Shown: positions 17,069 through 25,807, counted from the stretch's first letter. The stretch is DNA of 51,620 nucleotides from Spirulina sp. CCY15215 (GCF_016888125.1 NZ_JACSWA010000356.1:1-51620), one strand, 5' to 3'. The notes: generated by a model from the sequence alone, not told the origin. Program-made: numbers and translations.

Positions 17069-18634
17069 TTTAACGCCTTGAGGGAATAAAATCATAGCAA
17101 TTGTAAAGCCTAAACCCAAGCCTAAAGCATGAGCTAAAAAACTCACTTCAGGAATAAGAAAATCAAAAGTCACTTGTAAAGCAACAATTGCTAAAAATAA
17201 GCGCAACCGTTTAGCCGCAACCTGACTTTTTTCCCGTAACCAACCCTGGAGAAGAATCGCTAAAATTGCCCCTAAAATCCCCATAATTGCCGCAGAAGCC
17301 CCCACCAAACGCTGATAAGGCATTCCCTGTGCGATCGCGATCGCGCTAAACGCATACATCGCCCCAATACCACTGCCAAAATAAATGAAAAGATAGCGCC
17401 ATCCTCCCGCAATTGCTTCTACAAAAGGTCCCAGAAAATAAAGCCCGACCATATTCGAGAATAAATGTAAGGCACCGTAATGAAGAAAATTCGCCGAGAT
17501 CGATCGCCACCATTCCCCGTGCCATAATGCGTAAGGCATTAATGCCCCTAATTGGTCTAACGTATCTGTGTTTTTACTGCCACCGAATGCCACCTCTAAC
17601 GCAAAAAAGAGGATATTTAGAGCAATAAGCGAGCAAGTTACTTTAGCGTGACGGGGAGAGAGAGACAGCGCCGTACCGTAGCGCCTTTCTTGTTGCAATG
17701 AACCTTGCAGCCGTTTTAAAGTTTGCCAAGAAAAAGGAATGAGAATTGTTTCTAAATCCTGCGGAGGATGGGATAAACGCCAAGCGATCGCCTTTTTGAG
17801 CATAAAATCATTAGCACTCTCTTGCAGAGCGAGGAATTGTTCCTCTACGTTAGGATTTTGTCCGGCTGCCATTTGTGCGGTTAAACGCCAAAACTTTTTT
17901 TTGTGTGAGGGATAATCCACTAACGGTTCTGCCAGTAAGTGACAGACGCGATCGACTTGACCGCAAAAGGCAAAAGCGAACAATCTGGCCAAATTAAGCG
18001 GAATGGGGTTTCCACTCTTACTTAAATGTCCTTCGTAACGCTCTAAACCCCATAACAAACCGTTTAAATCTCCCGTTTCTCCCAATGCTCGCAGATAATT
18101 GGTCACGAGATAAGCATCTTCCTCTAATACTCTTTCCGGTACGTGATGCTCGATCCATTGTAGAAGTTCCTGCCATTGCGCCCCCATAATGAAGAGCAGG
18201 GCTGTTGCATTGCGTCCCGTGGAAGTTATGCTGGTTTCATAGGGATGCAAGCGTTTAATGGCTTCAGAGATTTTCCCTTGCTGTCCCATTTCCAAGGTTT
18301 CTAGGATAAAAGGTTGCTCGAACCAACCATCAGCAGGATGCAGCCAGCGCAAGCAGAGAGCCAGTTTTCGCGCCTCTCCATAACGTTCTTGATAAATGAG
18401 TTGATTGACCCAAGCACAGCCCCAGAGGGGAAGAATGAGAAATAATCCCCATAAACTACCTCCAATTATCCCAGCCAGTTGAGGATTCAGATAAAATAAA
18501 ACACCGGTAATTAATAAAATCCCTCCAGAGACAATACTCCAACCCCAACCGCGATGGTCGAGTAATGTACGGATGAGGAACGCAAAACAGGACAGGCAAA
18601 TTATTCCAATTAATAAGTAGTAGGACATAAACAA
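17066..18634 (-). CDS. Rhomboid-family intramembrane serine protease, long N-terminal region
   Basis: The C-terminal ~190 residues (about 328-520) are a rhomboid protease. Visible motifs are GEWWR, then FLHYGALHLFSNMVGLYFLG with His390 and Asn394. The catalytic serine is in GASAAIMG (Ser447) and the catalytic histidine in AHALGLGLGF (His502). These enzymes cut transmembrane segments of other proteins. The N-terminal half is unusual: three hydrophobic segments (about 4-22, 35-55, 58-80), then ~230 helical soluble residues that may be degenerate TPR-like repeats. The total of 522 residues is roughly double a minimal rhomboid. MSYYLL at codon 3 is an alternative start. Confidence 0.9.
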   Translation of the reverse strand: MFMSYYLLIGIICLSCFAFLIRTLLDHRGWGWSIVSGGILLITGVLFYLNPQLAGIIGGSLWGLFLILPLWGCAWVNQLIYQERYGEARKLALCLRWLHPADGWFEQPFILETLEMGQQGKISEAIKRLHPYETSITSTGRNATALLFIMGAQWQELLQWIEHHVPERVLEEDAYLVTNYLRALGETGDLNGLLWGLERYEGHLSKSGNPIPLNLARLFAFAFCGQVDRVCHLLAEPLVDYPSHKKKFWRLTAQMAAGQNPNVEEQFLALQESANDFMLKKAIAWRLSHPPQDLETILIPFSWQTLKRLQGSLQQERRYGTALSLSPRHAKVTCSLIALNILFFALEVAFGGSKNTDTLDQLGALMPYALWHGEWWRSISANFLHYGALHLFSNMVGLYFLGPFVEAIAGGWRYLFIYFGSGIGAMYAFSAIAIAQGMPYQRLVGASAAIMGILGAILAILLQGWLREKSQVAAKRLRLFLAIVALQVTFDFLIPEVSFLAHALGLGLGFTIAMILFPQGVK

Positions 18635-18731
18635 TGAATAATCCTGAAAATATTACACTGCGATCGCATTTTCCCCAACTCTAAAAAGGGCGATCGCAAA
18701 TGCTGAATTATTGTTTTGATTATTTTCTTGA

Positions 18732-18917
18732 TTATTTTCCTTGAGAACTCACAGTAATAACTGCTTCAACTTTGGCTTTTTGTGCTTCTATATCTACCTC
18801 AGTAATTGCCCAGCGCAACGGTTCGCCGCGTTTCTCTAATTCAGCCTCAATTTCTTGCTTTAACTTAATCGGTGTTTCTTGTAGGTCGATTTCTGCGGTA
18901 ATAAAATGCGTTGTCAT
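18732..18917 (-). CDS. Small conserved-looking hypothetical protein (61 aa)
   Basis: I do not recognise a named family. The 61-residue product has a regular strand-helix-strand layout. It begins MTTHFITAEIDLQ (strand), continues with a charged helix (IKLKQEIEAELEKRG), and ends with two strands including AKVEAVITVSS. This is compatible with a small alpha/beta fold such as a ferredoxin-like half. A GGAG sequence lies about 11 bases upstream of the ATG, supporting real translation. It lies between the rhomboid and nucleotidyltransferase genes on the same strand. Confidence 0.65.
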   Translation of the reverse strand: MTTHFITAEIDLQETPIKLKQEIEAELEKRGEPLRWAITEVDIEAQKAKVEAVITVSSQGK

Positions 18918-18993
18918 CGTTGTTATCTCCAGCTTAGAATTTGATAGAATCGATTCTTAATTATACTTGCAGGAGGCGATCGAGAAATAAATC

Positions 18994-20175
18994 TTAACTT
19001 TTCTTACCGATCGCTTTTTTGGCGATCGCATACCCGTATTTGATGGGTAAGCGAATAAAGCGTAAAGGATAATATAAGCAAAAAAGAAAGCGCGGTAAAA
19101 CAATTAACTCTAGATCGCGTTCATTAATAGGAAGGAGTAAATTCAAGCCATAATAAATTTTGTTTTTGAGTCCCCGTTGTAATTGTAAAGGAAAATAGGC
19201 ACGTTGGAGTAAAGTATATTCTTGTTCTGTATTATTAACGAGACGCTGATAAATTTGTTTGCCTAATTGTTTGACAGTGGAATCTTTTTCAATTTCTTCG
19301 ATCATATTTTCTGGGATTGAACTTGACAAGAAAATCCGAGCTAATTCAAGTCCTAGCAATAATATTCTAGCACAATTAAATTGCCTAGATCGTTGCCAAA
19401 GTTCTTGCCAATCGAGATCGATTTCTTGCTGCAAAAGTTCTGCAATATCGCAGACTCTCTGTAATTCAAACCAACCATCTTTAGCTCCATTTAAACATAA
19501 GACGAGTAATAAGTCTTCAGCAGCCAGATCGAGTAATTCCGTTTTACTAATCTTGGTGATTCTCGCACGTTTAAAAATATCATCAATGGGAATATTACAG
19601 GCAAAATAAGGGGGATGAAAGCCCCAATGAATATCAATTTTAATTCCTGTTTCTGAATTAACTAAAGCATCTTCATAATTAGTTTGCAAGCGTAGTTTTT
19701 CTTGCGCTAAGTTTAAGCGATCGTAGGGATAATAACCTTGTTCAATCAAAAGTTGTTTAACTTGTAAGAAATCTTCTTTTCTAACTAATAAATCTACATC
19801 CCGTATGCGACGTAAGGCGATATTATTATAAATTCTTGTGGCTAAAAGAGAACCTTTAAAAGGAATTATGCTCAGATTTTTGTCTTGCAAATACTGGCAA
19901 ACTTTAACCAGAGTAGATGTTACTAAAAAATTATGACTGAGATTAGCTTGAAATGCTAAAGATAATTGCGATCGCCTTGCTTCGGGTACACCTTCCCAGT
20001 TCAATTTGTTGAGAGTCCAATATAATAGAGGCGCAATATTATGATAATGTGCGCTATCAATTAACATTTGCCAATTTAAAGAAGGACTATGCAGAAATTG
20101 AGATATTTTTTCTTCTTGTTGAGATGTGATTTGAGTGGGGATACAACACAATAATAATTCGATTTCTGGGGTCAT
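18994..20175 (-). CDS. Nucleotidyltransferase-family protein (NTP_transf_5 type)
   Basis: A 393-residue protein matching the 'uncharacterised nucleotidyltransferase' family. The key block (~115-145) reads IIPFKGSLLATRIYNN then RRIRDVDLLVRKEDF, where Asp-Val-Asp is the metal-binding pair of the polymerase-beta fold. Downstream IDIHWGFH supplies the third acidic position. C-terminal helices make up the rest. Family members are often found in polysaccharide or peptide-tailoring clusters, but the substrate here is unknown. The gene is 28 bases from the cupin gene and on the same strand. Confidence 0.75.
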   Translation of the reverse strand: MTPEIELLLCCIPTQITSQQEEKISQFLHSPSLNWQMLIDSAHYHNIAPLLYWTLNKLNWEGVPEARRSQLSLAFQANLSHNFLVTSTLVKVCQYLQDKNLSIIPFKGSLLATRIYNNIALRRIRDVDLLVRKEDFLQVKQLLIEQGYYPYDRLNLAQEKLRLQTNYEDALVNSETGIKIDIHWGFHPPYFACNIPIDDIFKRARITKISKTELLDLAAEDLLLVLCLNGAKDGWFELQRVCDIAELLQQEIDLDWQELWQRSRQFNCARILLLGLELARIFLSSSIPENMIEEIEKDSTVKQLGKQIYQRLVNNTEQEYTLLQRAYFPLQLQRGLKNKIYYGLNLLLPINERDLELIVLPRFLFCLYYPLRFIRLPIKYGYAIAKKAIGKKS

Positions 20176-20202
20176 GAGTATTCAATTATTTTTAATTTTT
20201 CA

Positions 20203-20658
20203 TTAATAAGCCTCTCCATTTTTACGGGTGAATTGCCAACCTTTCTCTCCCATTTCTGCAAGCAAATCGTCATCGGGATAGATAACAGTATCTCCCGAGG
20301 TGCGATCGCCAATTTCCAGATAAACCGCATCGCGATCGCTGCGATTAATGAGATGATGTCCATTAGCTTCTCCTGCGGGAAATCCAACTGCATTACCTGA
20401 AGTTAAAACTTGTTCCCCGAAATCAGTAACTAGGGTAATTTCTCCTTTAATCACGTAAATAAACTCATCTTGTTTACTATGCCAATGACGCACAGAAGAA
20501 GCACTTTTAGGCTCGAGACGGACTAAATTAACGCCAAAATTCTTTAATCCCGCAGCATTTCCCAAACGTTTTTTATAACGTCCCGCAACCACGCTTTTAA
20601 ATACTTCCGGATAACTCGATCCGGAAGTTTCTGGCATATCTTGAGGATCGACAAACAT
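20203..20658 (-). CDS. Cupin-domain protein
   Basis: A 151-residue single-domain cupin. The first cupin motif is VRHWHSKQDEFIYVIKGE, where the two histidines and the glutamate are likely metal ligands. The second is SGNAVGFPAGEANGHHLIN. It is probably a small metal-binding beta-barrel enzyme or sugar-binding protein; specificity cannot be read. The start (MFVDPQDMPETSGSSYPEVF) is supported by close spacing to the hydrolase gene upstream (5 bases), suggesting co-translation with it. Confidence 0.85.
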   Translation of the reverse strand: MFVDPQDMPETSGSSYPEVFKSVVAGRYKKRLGNAAGLKNFGVNLVRLEPKSASSVRHWHSKQDEFIYVIKGEITLVTDFGEQVLTSGNAVGFPAGEANGHHLINRSDRDAVYLEIGDRTSGDTVIYPDDDLLAEMGEKGWQFTRKNGEAY

Positions 20659-20663
20659 TTGTT

Positions 20664-21587
20664 TTACAGTCCCAAAAAAGATTTAATATACTTGGAAAAT
20701 TCTGGCGTTCTTAAATAACCGTAAGATTTATGATAACTCGGCCAGCCATTCGGTAAAATATAGTCATTGGCGATCACATCATCAACCACTTGTACTCCTA
20801 AATCATTAGCTTCATAATCATCAGCTAAATGGACATCGAGGGCAATCACATCGCGTTTATCGGCATAATTTACCCAACTTTCTGTTACAATAGAAGGAGT
20901 GCGAACTCGAGGATCGTAACCGCGTTCTTTGATGATTTTACCCTTAACATAGGGCAAACCCAAAGGCGCACCAATAGTAATCAAATGAGCAACTTTTAGA
21001 TCGGGATCGCTTTGTCCCAAATCTCGTAAAGCATCATAAGCGATAATCGATCCCATTGAATGACCGATAACAGCAATTTTACGATCTTTCGCTTCTCGAA
21101 CCGCCTGTTTTAATTCATTGAGAACTACAGTACGCATCAGTTGCGGTTGATTTTGGCGGTTTTTAATCTTGCGATCGCTCTCATAATAAAAATGCAAATC
21201 TCGCATTAAATTACTCAAAAGAGGATTGGAAAGAACATCTATTTCAAAACGTAATCGAAATGAATCAAGAGACTTACCGATAATCTCTAAAGGTTTCCGT
21301 TGTAGTTCATCTCGCCAACTCTCTTTATATTCCTTTAAAGAACCCGTTTTTGCTTCAATATAAGGTTCTTTATTATACAAAGAATCGAAGGGAAAATTCT
21401 CATCATCATGCAGGCGATATTTATACAGCAAATCTGCCCAATAAATCATTTGATAGTCAAATGTTGGGGCAGAAACTTGACAATTTTTCACCAGTCCCTC
21501 GATAATGGACATTTTCCACCAAGCCTCAAGGGTTTCCTTAGAAGGTTTATTCGCCAATCCGTGTATGCCAAAAATGAGAGGTTTCAT
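20664..21587 (-). CDS. Alpha/beta hydrolase (lipase/esterase-like)
   Basis: A 307-residue cytoplasmic alpha/beta hydrolase. The N-terminal FGIHGLANKP is the oxyanion strand (HG motif). The nucleophile elbow is VIGHSMGSIIAYDALRDLG with Ser177, and THLITIGAPLGLP-like sequence follows near 200-210. A lid-like helical insert spans ~80-160. The acidic residue may be in NYADKRDVIALD and the histidine in WPSYHKSYGY. The fold resembles PGAP1-like or serine esterase families, but the substrate is not inferable. It is followed at 5 bases by a cupin gene. Confidence 0.85.
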   Translation of the reverse strand: MKPLIFGIHGLANKPSKETLEAWWKMSIIEGLVKNCQVSAPTFDYQMIYWADLLYKYRLHDDENFPFDSLYNKEPYIEAKTGSLKEYKESWRDELQRKPLEIIGKSLDSFRLRFEIDVLSNPLLSNLMRDLHFYYESDRKIKNRQNQPQLMRTVVLNELKQAVREAKDRKIAVIGHSMGSIIAYDALRDLGQSDPDLKVAHLITIGAPLGLPYVKGKIIKERGYDPRVRTPSIVTESWVNYADKRDVIALDVHLADDYEANDLGVQVVDDVIANDYILPNGWPSYHKSYGYLRTPEFSKYIKSFLGL

Positions 21588-21612
21588 GAGATATTCAATG
21601 ATTAGTGAGTTA

Positions 21613-22143
21613 TTAGCTATCCGTTGGTTTTGCTGTCATGCGACGAATTTCGGAATAAAAAGCCATCTGGGTAAACTCCTTACCATTATTGACCAATAAT
21701 GTCCGTAGGCGCAAATTTTCGCTGGCAAACCAAAGACGTTCTTCTGTACAAATATTGTTATCTTGGATTGTTAGCGTTAAAGCACCATCTGCACCAATAG
21801 CATATACTCCTTGAGAACTAGCATTTTCTCGCCCTTGCGATCGCAACACTTTGCCAGTTTTCCCATTCTTTTCATCGGGGACGATCGCCCAAAAACTCGA
21901 GCCAGTTTGTTTCGGTTTTCCCCAGTCTACGGAAGTATCCCAACTGGTTTTAATCCCAAAGGAAATTGTTGCAGCACTAATATTATATTGCTGACAAAGC
22001 CCTACAACGGCTGGATCGCCAACAACAATTTCTACCGTTAAATTTGATTTACTATTATCCGGTTCTTCTGCCGCTACTTGATAGAGAGTGCGTTGAGAAA
22101 ACCACTCACCTTCAGAATTCGTTAAAAAAGTTTTAATATCCAT
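21613..22143 (-). CDS. CpcS/CpeS-type phycobiliprotein lyase
   Basis: S-type chromophore lyases attach phycocyanobilin or phycoerythrobilin to conserved cysteines (Cys84 type) of phycobiliproteins. The 176-residue product shows the family's lipocalin-like ends: GEWFSQRTLYQ near residue 12 and a C-terminal ERLWFASENLRLRTLLV followed by FYSEIRRM. The middle has alternating strands. Family subtype (CpcS, CpcU or CpeS) is not clear by eye. The gene lies just downstream of psb34 on the same strand, separated by a strong hairpin, so the two are probably separate units with related photosynthetic roles. Confidence 0.85.
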   Translation of the reverse strand: MDIKTFLTNSEGEWFSQRTLYQVAAEEPDNSKSNLTVEIVVGDPAVVGLCQQYNISAATISFGIKTSWDTSVDWGKPKQTGSSFWAIVPDEKNGKTGKVLRSQGRENASSQGVYAIGADGALTLTIQDNNICTEERLWFASENLRLRTLLVNNGKEFTQMAFYSEIRRMTAKPTDS

Positions 22144-22224
22144 TCAAAACAAAGCCAAGAACTACAATGAAAATCCGACGTTTCCTTATTTTCTCATGCT
22201 TTCTGAATTTTTTGCCAATAAAAA

Positions 22225-22244
22225 GGGCGATCGCGCGATCGCCC
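22225..22244 (-). terminator. Rho-independent terminator after psb34
   Basis: A perfect 20-base palindrome built from two overlapping HIP1-like sites (GGGCGATCGC and its complement). On the minus strand it is followed by TTTTTATT. It lies 40 bases downstream of the psb34 stop and upstream of the lyase gene. Confidence 0.7.
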
Positions 22245-22283
22245 CTCTTATTCGGTTCCTGTACAAAAACCGAGAACAAGAAT

Positions 22284-22454
22284 CTAGGAAATAGAGAAGG
22301 CGATCGCCACAACACCGCCCACCAATACTAAAGCGCCCATTCCCATAATGACATAATTCCGTTTTTCGTTAGCAGTAGGAGGTTCTGCAACGTACATTTT
22401 AGGTTCGGCGGCGAAATTATTCAACCGTCCTCCTTCTTCTTTGGTATAAGGCAT
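22284..22454 (-). CDS. psb34: Psb34 (Ssl1498-family) photosystem II assembly protein
   Basis: A 56-residue single-pass membrane protein. Its N-terminus (MPYTKEEGGRLNNFAAEPKM) is the Hlip-like stretch typical of Ssl1498/Psb34, followed by EPPTANEKRNY and a hydrophobic helix (VIMGMGALVLVGGVVAIAF). In Synechocystis, Psb34 binds photosystem II assembly intermediates near CP47 and is related in part to high-light-inducible proteins. The start ATG at 22454 is required by the conserved N-terminus. An HLR1 motif for RpaB lies 68-85 bases upstream, consistent with light-responsive control. Confidence 0.92.
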   Translation of the reverse strand: MPYTKEEGGRLNNFAAEPKMYVAEPPTANEKRNYVIMGMGALVLVGGVVAIAFSIS

Positions 22455-22521
22455 ATTTTAAAATTCCCTTTTGATTTTAACAAGGATTTTTACTCCCTCT
22501 TTCAACATCATCTCATAGATT

Positions 22522-22539
22522 GTTACATTTTGTTACAAA
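22522..22539. promoter_or_regulatory. HLR1 (RpaB-binding) motif
   Basis: The plus strand reads GTTACATT-TT-GTTACAAA. This matches the published HLR1 pattern of two (G/T)TTACA(T/A)(T/A) half-sites separated by two bases, with no mismatch. It is 68-85 bases upstream of psb34 and 164 bases upstream of the divergent ABC permease gene. RpaB controls many photosynthesis and high-light genes in cyanobacteria. Confidence 0.65.
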
Positions 22540-22702
22540 ATAAAGATCAGACATTTTAACTAATTTTACAGTTGCATAAGCATAAGTTATGATAGGATTC
22601 TCAACAAAGAGTTCCCTACTCTAAAGTTAGAGGAAATCACCAACAAAAAATAATAGAATCAACTGTACAATCAAAAAGGCTGTTCGCTATTGTTAATGAT
22701 TT

Positions 22703-23488
22703 ATGCTCATTTTTGCGATTTTCCGTAAAGAATTGCAAGGCTACTTTGCTTCTCCCTTGGCTTATGTTGTAGCGGGAATTTTCTGGCTGCTATCGGGGTC
22801 CGTCTTCGTCTTTTTACTTCTCGGTCCGAGGGGAGTTATTCAAGAAGTAGCGACAGGAGAACAGTTAGGGCTACCGATCCCCGCCGTAGATGTTGCCTAT
22901 ATTTTCTTAGTTCGGTTTTTAAGTACAATTGGTTCGATTTCATCGTTTATTTTGCCGATTCTATCTATGGGACTCTATGCAGAAGAACGCAAAGGACGCA
23001 CCCTGGAACTATTAGCAACTTCTCCGATTTCCAATTGGGCGATCGCCATCGGTAAACTGTTGGGGGTGGTGACATTTTATTTTACCTTGCTCATACCGGT
23101 ACTTATTTGCGAGGCGATCGCCTTTAGTGCAGCCGATCCTGCCTTCCCCCTCGTCGTCCCTTTACTCGCCCATCTGGGCTTAGTGCTTTTAGCGACATCC
23201 ATTCTTTCCTTGGGAATGTTTATTTCTTCCTTAACAGCAAGTTCCCTAATTTCAGCAATTTCCACCTTTGCCCTTGTCCTCTTTCTCGCCCTCATGGATG
23301 TCATTGCGGATGCTCTTCCTCAACCCCTAGGGGCAATTTTTGCTCATCTTTCCCTAGTCAAACATTACGATACGATGCTTCAAGGCGTTCTCGATCTCGG
23401 TAGTTTGACCCTCTTTGCCAGTTACATCATTCTGGGAATATTCCTGACGGCTCAATCCATTGAAACTCTTCGCTTTCAGCGCTCTTAA
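22703..23488 (+). CDS. ABC-2 permease, GldF-like
   Basis: A 261-residue membrane subunit of the GldF type of ABC-2 transporter. It begins IFRKELQGYFASPLAYVVAGIFWLLSG, typical of this family. It carries the motif EERKGRTLELLATSPIS in the cytoplasmic loop and six hydrophobic segments. GldF acts with the GldG-type periplasmic-domain protein encoded 25 bases downstream and an ATPase (GldA). The ATPase gene is not adjacent here: the upstream neighbour is the divergent psb34. In Bacteroidetes this complex is linked to gliding; in cyanobacteria its substrate is unknown. Confidence 0.9.
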   Translation: MLIFAIFRKELQGYFASPLAYVVAGIFWLLSGSVFVFLLLGPRGVIQEVATGEQLGLPIPAVDVAYIFLVRFLSTIGSISSFILPILSMGLYAEERKGRTLELLATSPISNWAIAIGKLLGVVTFYFTLLIPVLICEAIAFSAADPAFPLVVPLLAHLGLVLLATSILSLGMFISSLTASSLISAISTFALVLFLALMDVIADALPQPLGAIFAHLSLVKHYDTMLQGVLDLGSLTLFASYIILGIFLTAQSIETLRFQRS

Positions 23489-23513
23489 TTGATTTATTGT
23501 TTTCTGATTACCG

Positions 23514-25214
23514 ATGAAAAACTTCGTCCCCCACTTTCGCCTTAGCCGCATCTCGTGGAAATATCTCTTTTGGATCGGTGTCAGCCTGACAACAGCAGGG
23601 TTAGTAGCTGGGGCTGCGAGTAAAAGTTGGTCATTCTTAACAATTTTCTTAGTGGTATTGGGGGTTTTTACCGCCCTGGTCAGTGGGGGATTATGGAGTG
23701 GACTGTTTCGAGAACTTTTGCAGAAACGGGCGGCTCGGATGGGAACAGATGCTCTCATTGCCACAATTTCCTTCCTAGTAATTTTGGGCTGGTTCAATTT
23801 TTTAGCTGTGCGTTATGCCGAGAGTTGGGACTTTACAGAAACTCAACTTTTTACCCTCTCCCCACAAACGCAACAGTTAGTTGAGAATTTAACCCAACCT
23901 TTGAAAATCTTGGTTTTTGAACCTATTCCTGCTCCTCCCGATCGCAATTTACTCGAACGTTACGCCGAGTTGAGTCCGAATTTTGAGTATCAGTTTGTCG
24001 ATCCCCAAGTGGAGATTGGCTTATCTCGGCGATATCAAGTCGAACAGCCTGGGGAAGTTCATTTAGAGTATGGCAACAAAACTCAATTGATTCAAACTTT
24101 ACGGGAAGGACAGCAAGGACAACCTCTCTCGGAAGTTTCCATTACTAATGGAATTGAAAAGATGTTGCGCGATCGCGAATCTAAGATTTATTTCTTGCAA
24201 GGTCACGGAGAATTACCCTTAGAGACGATAGAGGGGGGACTCTCCCAAGGTGTTACCAGTTTAGAGGAGCGCGGCTATCTGGTGCAACCCCTCGATTTGA
24301 GCAAGGAGTCTGAGGTTCCTGAAGATGCGACAGTGCTGGCGATCGCGGCTCCAGAACGTCCTTTATTTGTAGGGGAACAAGAGGCGGTGAAAAATTATTT
24401 AGAAAAGGGAGGAGGACTATTAGTATTATTGGCTCCTAATAGTAATACTGGCTTGAATTCTCTTTTAGAAGAATGGGGGATTGAAGTAGACGATCGCTTG
24501 ACAATCGACGCTTCGGGAGCCGGGAGTGTTATCGGTTACGGTCCCACAACGCCTTTAGTTAACCACTATGGGACTCATCCCATTACCCTTGAGTTTGGGA
24601 CTCGTTTCTCGGTTTATCCCCTTTCCACTCCTCTCAAAATTGAGGAAAAGGATGGCATTGAAGCGGTTCCCATTGTCATGACCAATGAGGAAAGTTGGGC
24701 GGAACGGGACTTAACTTCGGATACCCTTGAATTCAATCCCGATACAGATTTGGCGGGACCAATTGATATTGGTGTTGCTCTGGAACGCTCTTTAGAATCA
24801 GAAACTAAAGGCGATCGCGATGAGGATTCTAATCGGGTTGAAAGCCGAGAAGAAGATGAGACGGACAATACAACGAAAGAATCAGATCAAGAAGATTCTG
24901 AGCCGGGTTCGACAACTTCAAAGGATGAAGAAGAGGAAAAGAATGCTAAAGTGAGAATGGTAGTTTTTGGCAATGCGGGCTTTGTAACAAATGGCTGGTT
25001 CGAGCAACAATTTAACAGTGATGTATTTTTGAATTCCGTCAAATGGTTGGCCAATGAGGACAAGCAGTTATTATCGATTCGCCCTAAAGAATTGTCCAGT
25101 CGCCGCATTAATTTATCTCCAGGATTAGCGGTATTATTAGGATTACTGGCGATCGTTTTCTTCCCTTTATGTGCTTTTGTTGGGGCTGGGGCAATTTGGT
25201 GGGTGAAACGATGA
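23514..25214 (+). CDS. GldG-family ABC transporter-associated protein
   Basis: A 566-residue membrane protein with three N-terminal hydrophobic segments (about 15-35, 38-60, 78-100), a large extracytoplasmic domain (110-535) and a C-terminal membrane helix near the end. The domain contains TETQLFTLSPQTQQLVENL and ITNGIEKMLRDRESKIYFLQGHGE, which are typical of GldG/ABC-type uncharacterised transport proteins. An acidic, Ser/Thr-rich low-complexity insert occupies about 424-480 (ESETKGDRDEDSN and DQEDSEPGSTTSKDEEEE segments). It forms a two-gene unit with the GldF-like permease. Confidence 0.9.
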   Translation: MKNFVPHFRLSRISWKYLFWIGVSLTTAGLVAGAASKSWSFLTIFLVVLGVFTALVSGGLWSGLFRELLQKRAARMGTDALIATISFLVILGWFNFLAVRYAESWDFTETQLFTLSPQTQQLVENLTQPLKILVFEPIPAPPDRNLLERYAELSPNFEYQFVDPQVEIGLSRRYQVEQPGEVHLEYGNKTQLIQTLREGQQGQPLSEVSITNGIEKMLRDRESKIYFLQGHGELPLETIEGGLSQGVTSLEERGYLVQPLDLSKESEVPEDATVLAIAAPERPLFVGEQEAVKNYLEKGGGLLVLLAPNSNTGLNSLLEEWGIEVDDRLTIDASGAGSVIGYGPTTPLVNHYGTHPITLEFGTRFSVYPLSTPLKIEEKDGIEAVPIVMTNEESWAERDLTSDTLEFNPDTDLAGPIDIGVALERSLESETKGDRDEDSNRVESREEDETDNTTKESDQEDSEPGSTTSKDEEEEKNAKVRMVVFGNAGFVTNGWFEQQFNSDVFLNSVKWLANEDKQLLSIRPKELSSRRINLSPGLAVLLGLLAIVFFPLCAFVGAGAIWWVKR

Positions 25215-25256
25215 GAATCCTACAAACCCGAGAAAAACTAAGGAAATCAGTGATTT

Positions 25257-25310
25257 AGATCACTAAATTAACTTATAGTAGATCACTAAATTAACTTACA
25301 AGAGATCACT
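25257..25310. repeat. Iterated 19-bp direct repeats upstream of a small gene
   Basis: AGATCACTAAATTAACTTA occurs at 25257-25275 and 25280-25298 with a 23-base period. A third partial copy (AGATCACT) lies at 25303-25310. The first copy also forms an AGTGAT/ATCACT inverted repeat with bases just upstream. It sits ~57-110 bases before the small gene's GTG and could be a set of operators. Confidence 0.6.
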
Positions 25311-25366
25311 TTCTCGATCGCAAATCCAGTAGAATATAAGATTAATTCAAATTGGTAATAAAAACC

Positions 25367-25561
25367 GTGAATACTACTAGAGTGATTCGCTGTCTAGTTG
25401 AAGAAGCTCTTTATATTAGACGCTTAACCCCAGATATTGAAAACCAAATCAATGCCGAGCTAACACGCTTGGGTCATATTTCTGATGTGGATTACGAAGC
25501 ATTAGAATTACTGATGTATGAAATGGATGCAGGACGCATTCAGCTTGTTTCTAATCCCTAG
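25367..25561 (+). CDS. Small cyanobacterial hypothetical protein (64 aa)
   Basis: A 64-residue product beginning MNTTRVIRCLVEEALYIRRLTPDIENQ, mostly helical, then LGHISDVDYEALELLMYEMDAGRIQLV. It looks like a soluble, single-domain protein of a type seen widely in cyanobacteria without known function. GTG at 25367 is preferred over an in-frame TTG at 25352 because the product then begins with the conserved-looking helix. It is preceded by direct repeats that may be regulatory and stands alone in its transcription context. Confidence 0.7.
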   Translation: MNTTRVIRCLVEEALYIRRLTPDIENQINAELTRLGHISDVDYEALELLMYEMDAGRIQLVSNP

Positions 25562-25807
25562 TTTAATTAAGGCTTGCTGAAAAAGTTAGCAAAAATTGGA
25601 GGATTTAGAGCAATCCTGTTTTAGATGTGAGAAATCATAATTTGAGGTTGTGGAGAATCTCGTCTGTCCTCTATAACGATATAAAGATAAAGAGAGGTAA
25701 TGAATCTCTCCTGCTAGAAAACCAGAGTATTTCAGAAAATTTCCCGAGCGATCGCGTCCCGAACAACTTATGATGGTAAAGGCCGCAAAAACTAACGCAA
25801 ATCAGGT

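Noticed and set aside
22133-22315. 60-residue minus-strand frame over the psb34-cpcS gap
   Set aside because: It overlaps the terminator hairpin and the ends of both real genes in another frame; the true small gene here is psb34 at 22284-22454.
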